A DNA stretch of 64,000 nt from positions 3,610,501 through 3,674,500 of the forward strand of contig JAZARR010000164.1 of assembly GCA_037389465.1 (NCBI GenBank), read 5' to 3'. The notes under the pieces are model-generated. The model did no database searches. It saw only the letters and a program-made list of their open reading frames with translations, and was not told where the DNA came from. Positions 12,201 to 22,900 of the stretch are shown here, piece by piece. The stretch's first letter is position 1. Every line of letters begins with the position of its first letter. Source of the DNA: Baylisascaris procyonis. Its lineage: Eukaryota > Nematoda > Chromadorea > Rhabditida > Ascarididae. The position numbers and the translations under genes were made by a program.

Positions 12201-14440
12201 CGAACAGGAATTGCAGACTTTGAAATACGCTGTCCATCGAATTTTTTGGGACTTTGAAGGATGTGAACAGGTAATTCGTGGCACCTACCAACAAGGATAA
12301 CTGATCGCCTTTGAGGAAATGGAGCAAAAGTTGTGACATTTTGAAGAGCACAAAAGTGATCCTCAATACCTCTAACGCGAATTTATGATAATGTAGTTTC
12401 AGGAAAACTTCTAGTGGCGCAGAAATTTAAAAGAGTGATTGATAGAAAATGTGCCGATCAACTACAAACCTCGCACTAATTCGCCAGAATTGGCAATATC
12501 GACTGGTTGGTTGTTCAGCATAAAATTCAAATGATGAATAAAATTTGATCTTCAAAAGTATAGCAGCTTACGGTGAGATTCGTTCATAGGAGCCCGCATG
12601 TGCGCTTCCAAAGCTCCTTCCGGTTGGCGGTAAACTGATGTCGTTTAATGCAGATGCTGAATATGGAATTAACATCTAGCACTATTCATGCAACATTGTG
12701 AAAATATGTTTCAGGTTATGCAAAGAGGGATTCCAAAAATAGAATTTCTTCTCGTATTCAAATACAACTTTCCCATCATTGTTGCATCCTCTCTGATAAT
12801 AAATTTCATGGTATAATGTTCAGCCGACCCCCTCTTGCCAGCATGATAACCGAGTCCGAAAAAAGTTTTTTAGGTTCCAGTACTTTCTAGCAATACAACC
12901 GGTTATTCGATAAGATCATTATTTACTGTACAAGACAGAGTGACTACGAATCAGTTTATTTGACGGAAATCAGTTTGACATCTTCTCGGAGAACAAAAAA
13001 GCTTCATGTACTCCATCTCATTATCATTTCAGCACTCCTTTGAAAAGTAGTTTTTATGACGCAATTCGGGTTCATTTGAATTGTTTTGCAACGCACAGAA
13101 GGGAAGGGATTCACTGGCAAGAATATGACTACAATGGCGCCTTTAAAGCCGACACTGCCTTAGCAGAATAAACTAATATTCACTTCAGATGTGCCGGCTG
13201 TCAGCTATCTGTGCACATGTAATATGCAATCTTGTACTTCGAAAAGAAGAACATGATCTCATTTCATACTTGATCCGTAACTGGTGTTGCGTCTTGGAAT
13301 GAATGTGCTTGACGAAAGGTAGGATGCGCTTGGCGAAGCAATCGATGGAGATGTATATGCTGGTGATTTGTACGACGAGACAAGACGATCGGTGCTGCTA
13401 TACCTATAATGTTCGGTTTCTACAATAGATATGGATACATAGTTCCTTCCAAACGAAAGTTCAGAAAATTTAGCACCTTGGTGTTCACTGCCAAAAGACG
13501 TTGCCAGGTCTCTAATCACGACCGGATTAGGCTAAAGAAGGTGTGAGCAGACTGCTTGTTGTAACAAACGCTTGAATAGTTAAATATTCCTCAAATTAGA
13601 AAGCTGGCGGAAATTGTTCAGCGGGGGGTCAAGAAGTAAGACTTACAGGCGACCTCAACTTCAAATGTCCAACAAAACTGCAAAAATCAATATAATTCAA
13701 TGCATTATTCGAATACAATAAAATCAACGCAAAATTTAGCAGTTTGGAAGCGGATCTTCACGTTTACTGCTTCCAATTTCACTCAAGCTTTTCGTTGCAC
13801 TAACCATTGAAGTACTACAACACTCTTTCTTCTTCGAAGATAGCTCTAATCATTCAAATACGATTTCAACTTTGACTTCGAACTCCTAGAACTCCTAACC
13901 TGTGGAGATAACTAATCCTTCATGAACGATATGCCACAGCGAATCACCTAATTTACTTCGAATATGCATGCAGCGTATTAGCGCATCTTTTTGACGCTTG
14001 CCATCCATCTGTGAATATTGGAGTCTGCTTATTTCTTCTATACTAAGGTCCTTTTCAGTCGTAGATAAAATCTGCTCAACTCAATGTTTATAGGTTTCGT
14101 GAAAATTATTGCCAAGAATCGCTCCTATAAGTATAAGCGCACACAGATCGAGAGGCAGACAGTTCAACAAGGAAAGACTTTTCAAAGTGCACATCAAAAT
14201 ACGTAAAACGATGTCTTACCTTCCCGGTGCACTAGTGCTGAAGGTATTTTTGCTTGTAGGCACATCATGATGATAGCTGCTCGATAGTCCAGGGGAATAG
14301 GGTGAACGGTATGAAGACATTGTTGACGAGGATAAACCAGTTGCACTGCTTCGACTCAGTGGGTCCACGCTTACAGATCGATGTGAACGGATGCCGCTGT
14401 ATGACGATGGACCGTACGAAGAACCGTACTTCGGTGTAAA
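1..14440 (-). CDS. Large multi-exon gene for a low-complexity, charged protein; runs off the left edge
   Basis: Exons in transcript order: 14220-14440, 13270-13403, 12572-12656, 11551-11707, 10183-10360, 9601-9737, 8696-8801, 7458-7597, 7120-7254, 6455-6551, 1414-1487, 495-656, 190-252, 70-114, 1-38. Most boundaries show good splice signals, for example TTTTCAG acceptors at 9737 and 7597 and GTAAGT donors after 7120 and 1414. Phases agree from exon to exon, including across the 5-kb intron (6455 to 1487). The protein goes from Ser/Tyr-rich to acidic and Ser/Pro-rich, then Arg/Ser-rich, then coiled-coil/poly-Glu. No enzyme domain is visible and I do not recognise the family. The start codon was not found: exon 14220-14440 begins at an acceptor, so an upstream first exon must exist. 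Acceptors at 8801, 7254, 252 and 114 have weak pyrimidine tracts and are less certain; an earlier acceptor at 8866 or 8847 is possible for the seventh exon. The last exons flow in frame but are short and tentative. Confidence 0.7.
495..656 (-). CDS. Charged coiled-coil exon ending in a poly-Glu run
   Basis: The acceptor TTTGCAG is followed by 54 codons: a highly charged heptad-like helix (ARREEQERKLAEAKK, then ERQKARKEAGEEE) passing into DQEEMDEDE and an unbroken run of ten Glu before VSE. The run is encoded mainly by GAA/GAG and appears on the plus strand as a TTC/TTCTTCC microsatellite, so its length may vary between individuals. The donor is taken as GAG/GTTGAT; an alternative GAA/GTTTCT lies nine bases earlier. 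Confidence 0.6.
1414..1487 (-). CDS. Short basic/amphipathic exon of the large minus-strand gene
   Basis: It has a clean acceptor (CTTTTTAG) and a consensus CAG/GTAAGT donor. It reads DDRRSAKRSRTMDNLVAQL then TPILQ, a basic patch followed by a likely helix. It ends in phase 0 and joins the charged coiled-coil exon 495-656. The 5-kb stretch upstream in the transcript (1488-6454) showed no further exon that I could support. Confidence 0.7.
1488..6454. other. About 5-kb intron of the minus-strand gene; no supported gene
   Basis: Short open frames occur on both strands (for example near 4360-4590 minus and 4732-5019 plus) but none has convincing splice context or recognisable composition. An A-run lies near 1300 (in the next intron), and G-rich purine tracts occur near 920-960. 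The region is AT-rich and looks like ordinary intron sequence. Confidence 0.5.
6455..6551 (-). CDS. Arg/Ser repeat exon of the large minus-strand gene
   Basis: The acceptor GGGTTGTAG precedes the exon and the donor GTTGGC follows it. It reads ASDVKDDDHRRSRSKSKSKS then PLPQTGNVISRP, continuing the RSRSKSP tract that ends the previous exon. RS/KS repeats are seen in splicing-associated proteins and also in many disordered nuclear or cytoskeletal proteins; no RNA-binding domain is visible, so a splicing role is not supported. It leaves the frame in phase 1, which is what exon 1414-1487 needs. Confidence 0.7.
7120..10360 (-). CDS. Acidic and Ser/Pro-rich middle exons of the large minus-strand gene
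   Basis: Exons 10183-10360, 9601-9737, 8696-8801, 7458-7597 and 7120-7254. The first (SPEDVEATFQKLYNRYVGDR, then a Ser/Arg tract) contains the most ordered-looking stretch of the protein, a possible helix. The second is acidic (SEAEEEDY, AEDDTSHIGSDQEE). The third is rich in Thr/Lys/Pro (DKDKTPTKEKTPSS). The fourth has SEEELSPEPLERSGFSP. The fifth goes from TTDDDVAAEGEKS to YLKSRSRSKSP. The intron after 8696 begins GCAAGT, a GC-AG intron. Exons 9601-9737 and 8696-8801 join in phase 0 only if the acceptor at 8801 is used. Confidence 0.65.
7598..8695 (-). other. GC-AG intron of the large minus-strand gene
   Basis: The donor reads CAG/GCAAGT, the usual form of the minor GC-AG class, and the acceptor is CTTCTTTTCAG. 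Using GC keeps phase 1 across the join (G plus CA gives Ala). No GT donor nearby would do this. Confidence 0.5.
10862..11004 (+). CDS. Candidate plus-strand exon inside a minus-gene intron
   Basis: One plus frame is open and protein-like (NKVTSSNYDFEAADYIEHVK, then KEKSLWRLDESY) and ends exactly at a strong donor, GTATGT, at 11005. No T-rich acceptor is seen at its left end; the nearest AGs follow purine-rich sequence. The minus strand has a 124-codon open frame over the same bases, but its composition is less protein-like. The phase (0) does not match the interleaved gene at 11946, so it may belong to another transcript or be chance. Confidence 0.3.
11551..14440 (-). CDS. N-terminal Ser/Tyr/Arg-rich exon block of the large minus-strand gene
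   Basis: Four exons (14220-14440, 13270-13403, 12572-12656, 11551-11707). The first carries KYGSSYGPSSYSG-like tracts, the second SSYKSPAYTSPS, the third LPPTGRSFGSAHAG, and the fourth TSSRPSLSSIRTP followed by HREPDRSSRFDRDYKS. The shared bias towards Ser, Tyr, Pro and Arg ties the four exons together, and so do the phases 2, 1, 2 and 0 at successive junctions. Such sequence is typical of disordered, phosphorylatable regions; several SP/TP dipeptides and RSxS-type sites are present. For the second exon an alternative acceptor, about 100 bases further upstream in the transcript, would add roughly 35 less biased residues. The third exon lies inside an intron of the opposite-strand gene at 11946-13171. 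Confidence 0.7.
11936..11945 (+). promoter_or_regulatory. Splice acceptor next to an ATG; possible spliced-leader addition site
   Basis: The sequence TTTCCCCTGCAG immediately precedes exon 1 of the interleaved gene, and ATG follows eight bases later. No upstream cis exon with matching phase was found: the nearest plus-strand candidate ends in phase 0 at 11004 and does not match. A trans-splice acceptor is therefore the simpler reading. Confidence 0.35.
11946..13171 (+). CDS. Small five-exon gene interleaved antisense with the large gene; product unknown
   Basis: Exons 11946-12103, 12184-12270, 12715-12810, 12874-12953 and 13033-13171 (TAA at 13169-13171). All junction phases agree (0, 0, 0, 2). 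Acceptors are CCCTGCAG, TTCTTTAG, GTTTCAG, TTTTTTAG and ATTTCAG. The ATG at 11954 lies eight bases after the first acceptor, the arrangement expected for a trans-spliced nematode 5' end. The predicted product is about 183 aa. Exon 1 has HLYEEGDLPFLLSADRK and RRRSF; exon 2 has EQELQTLKYAVHRIFWDFEG; exon 3 is hydrophobic (FKYNFPIIVASSLIINFM), a buried strand or membrane segment; the last exon contains RREGIHWQEYDYN. The GIHW-type C-terminus loosely recalls PC-esterase (FAM113) proteins, but the catalytic GDS motif is not seen, so no function is assigned. An AATAAA overlaps the stop codon. Confidence 0.6.
13167..13172 (+). terminator. AATAAA polyadenylation signal overlapping the stop codon
   Basis: AATAAA begins two bases before the TAA stop of the interleaved plus-strand gene and overlaps it. 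It would allow a very short 3' UTR ending before minus exon 13270-13403 is reached. Confidence 0.35.
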
Positions 14441-17400
14441 CTGAAGGAGCACTTCTTGGATTTATAACGATGACCTATATAGGCGATGGGATAATACCCC
14501 ACTCTCACCTTAACTTTTATGCATCCTCGAAATTTCCAAATTAGCAACACGTAAATGAACTACCAATAATATTTTGCCTCTTAGGGCGAAACAGCAGTCA
14601 CAGTCAGTTCATCATCTAAACGAACGTGAAGTGCACCTTTAAAAGTAACTATCAGAAACGTTCTTGAGCATATCACTCTAGTGCGGTAGGTCGAACTGGA
14701 TAATATGTAAAAGCACATCTAAAATTTGAAGTACATTTATAACGACCAGTGTCCACTTTGTTTGATCCTACTTGCCATTTAAAGCAAAAATCGACTGCTT
14801 TCTAATGAGAGTTCATGGGCGGGAAGTTAGAGTTTTGGGCATATGGTGATCACGACCGCTCCTTAAGAAACATTGAAATGAGAGGGATGCTGAACCTCAG
14901 TTAAGTGCATGGCATTGGCAGCAGTAGCCATTTAATAATAAACTCCACCTTAACTTAAATCTCCGAAGCATAGTGGAGGCAATTTGGTGTTTTCAAGCTC
15001 CTTTCTTTGTCATGATTTCATTGAACTCACGCACTGGCACAAAAATCTTTCACTATTTTCGATAGGAAAGATGATATAAGAACTGAATGTTGCATCACCT
15101 AAGGAGTTTCAAAGAAAACAGCAGCAACGATAAGCGTCTTGGCATTTCAGTTCGCTTAGGCAATCAATCTCTTGCTAAAATATCCAAAAACAGTGATAAA
15201 AGTCAAAAAGAGTGATGTTTGTTTAACAAAGCATGCGTAAAAACCCCTAATGAACGGTGTTCACTCGAATCCACCAACGTAACAGAAAAATTCTGCATCT
15301 GCAATTTTTTAATTACGCTAATTTATTAACAAGCGATCCAGAAGTTGCTAGTGGAAAGCGACAGAAAATCTGAGAAATCATTAGCACGAGTTCGCCAAGC
15401 AGGCAGGCAGAAGTACACGTACAGACAAACATAGCACACAAATACAAATGCATACATTTATGCTTACAGGCATCACGCAGCCACACTACAATTCTAGAAA
15501 ATTTTGTGGAGACGTAAAAAATGAGTGAGGGATAGGACTACCTCTAACATGTCCTCCCCTATTCCGTACTCTCCTCTCTTCACTACGCTATGGAAACTAT
15601 ACAGGAGTAGGGGTGCTATATGTGAAGTGCTATACTTAACACATGTTAACTGAAGACTTACTTAACACGCTGCCATCTTGTTGATCGCAGGCCGCTGAAG
15701 TGCGGTTGCCGAGAGCAATAGTTCGATAGAAATTTGTCAGCCTTGTTCTACGGGAAATTCTACAACACCTACACAATTGTTTATTTCTTTCAGGCACAGT
15801 GCATAACAGTGTTTCTTGCCATCGTGCGGTTCGCTTTGCTGCTGTGAACAGCTGACGAAATACCTGCACACGCACACACATATTGCGCCCTCTGCCACCA
15901 ACCAACTCAGCTGTATTCAACGCACCACCACACTCTATGATCGGATAATCAAATCATACTTTCAAATCTTTAATAATTCCACCATCCTAAAATGAAACAA
16001 TTTTCAAAATCATCTTCTACCGACAGGCAGAGCAATAGTAAACTTAATTGACGAAGAGATCAGTTTAACTTTCGTGCAATTTCTACGAACATCACACCGC
16101 TCGTGGCGTTTTGACAAGCAGCCGGTTGGTTTGTTCTTAATCAAAGTTTTGGTTGGAATTGAACAGAAGCTAAAAAGACACCCAATGTGAGGGGGTCAAG
16201 AATTATTCAAAGCCACCTTTGTTATACTGGCAAGGTTGTGGCGAAAAGGAATTTATATTTGAGGTGAGGCTTGATGTGTATGAGCATTCGAAAATCTACT
16301 TAATATATTTGAGCAATCAAAAATCAAGTTGACTACGCCAAAGAAACGACAATCCGCATAGCGAATAACTTATTAGATCAACTTCAAAAAACGCCAGTAC
16401 AGAGGATCGTATCAAAAATAAAACGGCTATACATAAGACGAAGAAAAAAAATGTTCTGTGGAAGTAATATGGAGAAAATAATGAGTAAAGCAATAGTATG
16501 CAAAAGAATTCACAATGCGTTTATGAAAATTAATAAAGTGCTCGTGAAAGTTGACGGGGCGCATGTGCAAATTAACATAGGGGAAACAAAGTAAAGTCAC
16601 CCTCATGAGCCAATAAGCATTAAAACATTGCCTAAAAATTGAAAGTTTTGGAGCCAGCCAACTTAGAAGCAGAGTACCTTGCCAGATTGAAAAGATTCAT
16701 TATTCCATTCCATGGTTAGGTAGTCGTGTTCTATGGAACACATCCTTGCTAAATGCGACCCAGGCATATGAAATAGCAAGGGGATGTGGTACGATAACAT
16801 ATTTCCCTTTTAGGTTAAACAACTACTAGGGCCTCAAATCTACCAAAAAAACCGGCTTAGGAAGTAGGAAGTAAGGATTTTAGTAAGTTATTGCAAAAGC
16901 AAAGTGCTTATAAACGTTGGTAAGTGTAACGAGAATGAGATATCGCTAAGTGGCAATAGCTGTGATGAAAATGTTAGACGTTGTGGAAGTAACGAGCTGG
17001 GAACGCTTCTCATTTCGCTTCAAAAAAAAACGAAATCGCTAGCGCTTGAGTGCCATCGGCCGAGTGGTGCAATTGCTGAGCTGAACTCCTCCCAAGAACA
17101 CCGCACAACACCTCAGTTGTTTATGAGTCAACAGGTGTGGGCCGAACAACGAATCGAAGATTTCTTACATCTCTTCAACTAAAACAACCTGCTGCGTAAT
17201 TTCACTCCTCACTTGGATATTTCGACAGTTGTGAAAATAGGCTGTTGCTTAGTTGTTGTGAACAATTTCAACAGTTTTTGAGGAAAAATTCTTCTGTTTG
17301 TTGGCACAAATATCGCATATTTAATGGCCAGATTGCATTATACGGTTTTAACTGTTCGAGCGTATTTTGGTTTTTAGTTGCTCGACCAAAATGAAGTCGA

Positions 17401-19520
17401 CATCGGAAATCGGCCTAGCAGCGAACCCAAGAAGCCTAAAACGTATCGGGAATAATATCGTCTCCGCGTAGTCGGTTGAAACAACTTATCATCAATTGCT
17501 GTTCGATAGACTGAGTGGCTGTTTTCATTGGAAAATAAAGACATCTGCTTCGAAATGATTAAAATAAAATTATCCAACTAACCTATCTAACTTTAGTTTT
17601 AAAAAGTTGGCGCAAATTGTATTAGGAAGTGAATATCAATGCAGTAAAAGCATTGTTTTCCGGCGAAAAAATCCGATCGTTTGAGAACTCCAAACAACAA
17701 AGCTTAATTTTGCGCATTACGTGCTATTGCTAGCAACCAGAGCTCATGGCAAACCGCCTGCAATCTCTTTTTCCAAGCTTTAAAATTGCGAACTATGAAC
17801 ATGCCGCAAACTTTGGTCGTCTGATTTTAGCAGACTACGCTTAGGCTCAACACTGGGTTTAGCCTTAGATTTAGGACTAAGCTCAGGATCAAATGTGGGT
17901 TGAGTTGCTCGCCACCTGTTATCTAGAAGATGTACAACTAGAGGGCTCTAGTATGATGACGCGAAGGTGTTGATGAACTTGAAGTAGCTATCTAACTGCA
18001 AAAGCACTGCACGCAGGTGATAAACCTAAAGTAAAGTGTTAGAATGTGCTTGTTTTCAAGGTTCCTATAAAAATCAAATAATTCTGCCGCATCAAAACGT
18101 AGCGCACCAAAAACTCCTCAAAGAAACCGAATTTTGAATTGCTGGAAGAATTGTTTTGTTTCAGCGAGCAACGCCACTGATAAAATGAAAAACCGACAAA
18201 GGAAAGCATTTCACACGCAGTTAAATTAAGAAAAAAGGAAAGTGTAATAAATAAAACAGACAATGGTTTATCATATCAGTAATGAGGTGACGAGAGCGAG
18301 TTTCATCTTCGGAACCTCCAGAAATCATTCAGTGTTCGTGTTCAAACCTCATAAAATCCATTGCGACAAAATTTAACTGTTCCGTCGATTAAGATATTCC
18401 TATGTTGAATATCTCACACTGAATGAACCTTGTAAACAAAAAAAGTTTACGTCAATATTTGTAATGCTTGCTAAAGGATTACTTGAACATTACTTGGATT
18501 TGGAAGGAAAAATATTGTTCTAGCGTGCAAAACTTCATCAATTTCAGAAGCAATGCTAAACAGTAGAATACACTGCCGTATAGTAATGCCTTTGAATCAA
18601 TCCTCAGATTGCGTTGTGAACTTAGTGCTGCATTAACGCGGCCAAGTAACGCCAAGTGCGAAACTTCATACTGGCTACAACTACCGCGAATTCAAATAAC
18701 GTAAAAAAATTTTTGCGAAATGTGCAAACATGGCAATCCTCACTGTTCAATTGGTCAAAAATGCTCGACGTTCACATTTGAATCTGGCTCGCTGAATGCC
18801 TAACGTTGTTTACCTTTTTCCATCACGTTCCTAGAGTTCGATGGTTATGACCCAGGTCTGCCTTCAAATTTGCAAGTGTGACGGGAACATCGAAAGCTTG
18901 AGGCTTTTCTTTTTTTCCACGCGCTCGATTCAAACGTAGAGATCGAACACACTTGACAGGTCAAACAACAAAGACTGCCTCTTAATCAAGATATTTTTCA
19001 AGTTTCTAAAGGCTGTGATCAAAGCATACAGCGTAACAGTTGAATGTACCATTCCATTGGATAGTGGGAAAACTAACCGTGGATGGAGTCCTATAGACTG
19101 ACGAGTCGAACATTCCGACGCTTCCACTACGACCGTTTCTGCCGTACATGATCGTTTATTGAATGTATGCGTTAAGATTATCTGTTTTTCCGACCATTCG
19201 AGTGCATTATATCACAAGAGGACTACTGAGCACGACGCTGAAAGAAATCTGGATTGCTTTGCCTGTCTTTTTTTATGAACGCTTATTTAATGACAAAGCT
19301 GACGTAACAAAGCTGGAAGGTCAAATAAGAGCCTCTTTGTGATATTGGTCATATTTTTGAAAGCATCGATTATGAGCACATCAGTAGATTTTGTATAAAA
19401 TTTATTGTTATCTAAACAGAGGTATCTGGGCAATGAACAGAGCACATCAAAGGGCAGCGTAAGTTTCACACAACACTCATACAACAAGCATGTCGATGTC
19501 TCACGGAATTAATTTTTATT
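14441..19520. other. No supported gene; must hold the first exon of the large minus-strand gene
   Basis: Mostly AT-rich non-coding sequence. On the minus strand a possible exon ends near 15661 with the donor GTAAGT and reads TRLTNFYRTIALGNRTSAAC upstream of it, but its phase (1) does not fit exon 14220-14440 (phase 0). A plus frame at 16904-17182 is open for 92 codons without clear splice context. Neither was called. Confidence 0.4.
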
Positions 19521-19728
19521 TATATTAGTACAATAGTTTTTGATTATGATCATGTAATGCGTCGAGTACAGATGGAATAATAACTTATGCTGACGTTTCG
19601 GAACTTTGAGCCACAATCATAGCACACCAAGCTGAAGTTCATCATATAAAATACACTTTTTACGTTTCATAGAGTTGCACGGGTTTCAAACAGACGTAAT
19701 ATGAATGCTAGTGCAAGAGAAGATGGGT

Positions 19729-19766
<38 letters not shown>

Positions 19767-19974
19767 ACCCATCTTCTCTTGCACTAGCATTCATATTACG
19801 TCTGTTTGAAACCCATGCAATTCTATGAAACGTAAAAAGTGTATTTTATATGATGAATTTCAGCTTGGTGTGCTATGATTGTGGCTCAAAGAGCCGAAAC
19901 GTCAACATAAATTATTATTCCATCTGTACTCGACATATTACATGGTCATAATCAAAAAATATTATACTAATATA
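19521..19974. repeat. 454-bp near-perfect inverted repeat (foldback or MITE-like)
   Basis: Two arms of about 220 bp are reverse complements with only scattered mismatches. They meet at an alternating AT tract around 19736-19760. Matching blocks include GCACTAGCATTCATATTACG, CAGCTTGGTGTGCTATGATT and GTACTCGAC, each found in opposite orientation on the two sides. The outer ends read TATATTAGTA and TACTAATATA. There is no coding capacity. This is the form of a long terminal-inverted-repeat non-autonomous element. Confidence 0.85.
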
Positions 19975-22900
19975 TCTATCGATCATGCGTCTGCGAAACA
20001 ACAGTGTTACTGCTCATATTCAATATTTATTTATTGAATAATCCTTCACGTTGAGCAATTTCACGGAGTTAGATTCGTTGATAATCGATTGTTGCTAGTT
20101 AGGATTATTTCTATTTTGACTACGTACGTCCCTTTCAAGATAGAAACAAAAAGGCTTAATTATAAAAGTACAACAGCAACTGTGAAGACACATCGACAAT
20201 TATTGTGAATTTGAGCATTTCGCATTTTTGAAAGTTGATCGATATGCGCATCTAAGGGAATGTGAATTACGGAGCTCCTGAAGTTGACGGATGCTGTGAA
20301 TTGGAAGTTGCAGAGGGAACTTCTGACGTTGATTTTTTTCTCTACTAGTGGTCCGACCTTCAGTCTGTTACTTTCTAGTGCTTTATGTCAATCATTGACC
20401 ACGATGATGAACGATAAACCACAAGGCTGCATTTTACAGCTGTTTCTTCAATTTTTAACACACCAAAGTAGCGTTACATTGGCTGATTTTCAAGAGCAAT
20501 TAACACGAGGATATCGCAGAAATTTAACGACAATTAAACATTTCAGGAACACTACGGCAATAACTTCGACATATTCAACCAATGTATCGCTCAGTCCTCC
20601 TCATTCGAATGTCTAAGTTCATCTCAGAGAGGAATTGTCCGTGCCCCCATTCTACCTGCATGTCTTTCATCCGAACTGCGCTATGCCCTTCTTTGTTCAT
20701 GAAACGTTACCACACTGCAGAACTGACAAATGACTTTCTGTTGTGAAATAGCCGTGCTGCCTCGCACATAATGACATTTAGCTTTAGGACTGTGAGACCA
20801 GGCACTCAAGGAATCGAATCCAGAAAAGTCAAGGACGGGCAACGAAGACCTATATTCTATCCCCATCCCCATCCGTAAGACTTTTCCACTGCTACTAGCG
20901 CTAAATTAGAAGTGAGAGGCTTCGAGGATTAACATACTTCATCAAACCCACTGAAAGTGAAAGGTTTAACGTTTAACACAGAGTCAACGACTTTTGATAA
21001 AATTGTTGGATAATTTCGATTCGCAAGAAATTACAAATGGGCTTGAGCCAAGAAAATGGAATACATTTGTGTTCACTATAATATGGCATTCGAGAAGCTA
21101 AACTAAAACGGAAGAGGATAAAGCTAAGAGTCGAAGGGAATATATAATGAGAAGATTTACTACATATTTCATGAAAAATTCAGGTTGCTCTCCTTCGAAT
21201 ACATGAAAAAAAAGATAACGAAAAAGAATCAAAGTCCGTCTACTCAGCACTCCTTTCCTTGCTTGCAGTGTTTGCTTAAACAGAAACCACATTGAATCAC
21301 TGAGAGTACTCGGCACTTTCCAGCCACTCCTCATTAATTGAACGAATGGATCCGTGCATTCACAGACTCAGATCTGATGCTATTGTCGACTTGTGTGCGC
21401 TTAGAAGGGCGCTTATGCTGAATGTTTTATGAAAATTTCTCAGGTAGGAGGCCATGAAACTCCCTAAAATTTCTCCGATTCTTTTACAATTTGGACTAAG
21501 AATTGTAACATCTTTATGTTTCAATAAGAGCGCTTCACATCACACTTGTTCAGTTCATCCATGAAATTCGAAAAAAACCTGAATATGTGGCCAAATGTGG
21601 CCAAGTCGCCTTCACAACAAAATTTACTTTTCGACCAGTCGGTCACATACCATTGTACAGCGTTGTAGAATGGTAAAACGCAATAATTTTTTCGATACTT
21701 CTCAAGCAATCTGGACTGCACGAGCTCCTATCTATCATAAAGGTGATCTTGGAGACATTAAGTGTACCCTAATCAAAGTTTCGAATTTTTCGTGATGCAT
21801 GCGTAATTCATGCAAAGCCTTTGAGATCAATCGCAGGTGGGCGGTCCCAGCAAAGTTCACGCAACGTGAGCGTGTAAGAAAAGCGACGTCAAGCGGTGAC
21901 AGTTTGCAGAGAAATGTAGTCACAGAGGTCGTAGGTGATATATGCAAGTGCCGTCAACCATAGTTGACAATTGAGGTTCATTGAATGAAGCTCAAAGTTT
22001 GAGATGTTCGAGCGCTGGATACCGATGCTCGAGGAGTAGAGGTTGCAGTTTCTGTCACGCACAAATAAATCACTCATTAAAAAAGCAAAGAATCAAGCAT
22101 CAAGTAGATGGAGTTCTTGTCTGGATAAGTAGAATCCGACTGCCTAGGCTTCCTAAAAATTCAAAAATAAGACTCCTCTCAGCACACTGTCTGGTAATTG
22201 TATAAAAAGTCAGCCACAATGTGGACAAGTTATCGAGTAAACTAAATGAAATAACGACTCAAGAACTCTGTTTATCATTATGAGTCAAGTCCACAATATA
22301 CGTCACAGCAAGCATTCCAAGAATTCAGCATCTAGAATGAATTCTTCAAAGCATTAGAAATCACATAGCGAGAATAAGTAACTGGAAATTTCGGCACTGA
22401 AGTTTGATTCATCTGAAAAATTTAGATGAGCGAATCATTCTTTGCGCACGCTTTAGTTTAATAGTAATAGCCAATAAAGAGATTGACAGATATTCATTAG
22501 CGTTAAATGGTTATAAAGCACTGATCAAAGCATCGATATAACGCAGATTACTATCAAACGAATTTTTTAATAGAATAAGATGCAAATCCCAATTGCGTCT
22601 GAAATTTTGTTTCTTTCGAATGATTTCGGTCGTTCAATCAGAAATTAATCGCTCATCTTAACAATTTCAGTTGTAAATGAATTAAATGACTCATTTACGA
22701 TGACTATTAATTTACTACTTCACACTTATGAAGAAAAAACTACCGCATTTTAGCATATATAGACGAAATCATCACAAAAATAAAATGTAGCACTTCGACT
22801 ACTTATTTATTCTACAAGGTGATCGCAGGTCAGAGGCACGTTCAATCGAGAGACAATTCCAATTGTTCCAACGAAGACAACGAGAGCTTATGTCGGACAT

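Noticed and set aside
12391..12471. Plus block after GTAGTTTCAG (LLVAQKFKRVIDRKCADQLQ), considered as an exon of the interleaved gene
   Set aside because: Its open frame needs a phase that does not match the upstream exon (phase 0 gives an immediate stop), and the exons on either side join in phase without it.
15636..15920. Minus open frame ending at a GTAAGT donor, considered as the first exon of the large gene
   Set aside because: Leaves in phase 1, whereas exon 14220-14440 needs phase 0.
20284..20616. 110-codon plus open frame
   Set aside because: No splice context and unremarkable composition; likely chance.
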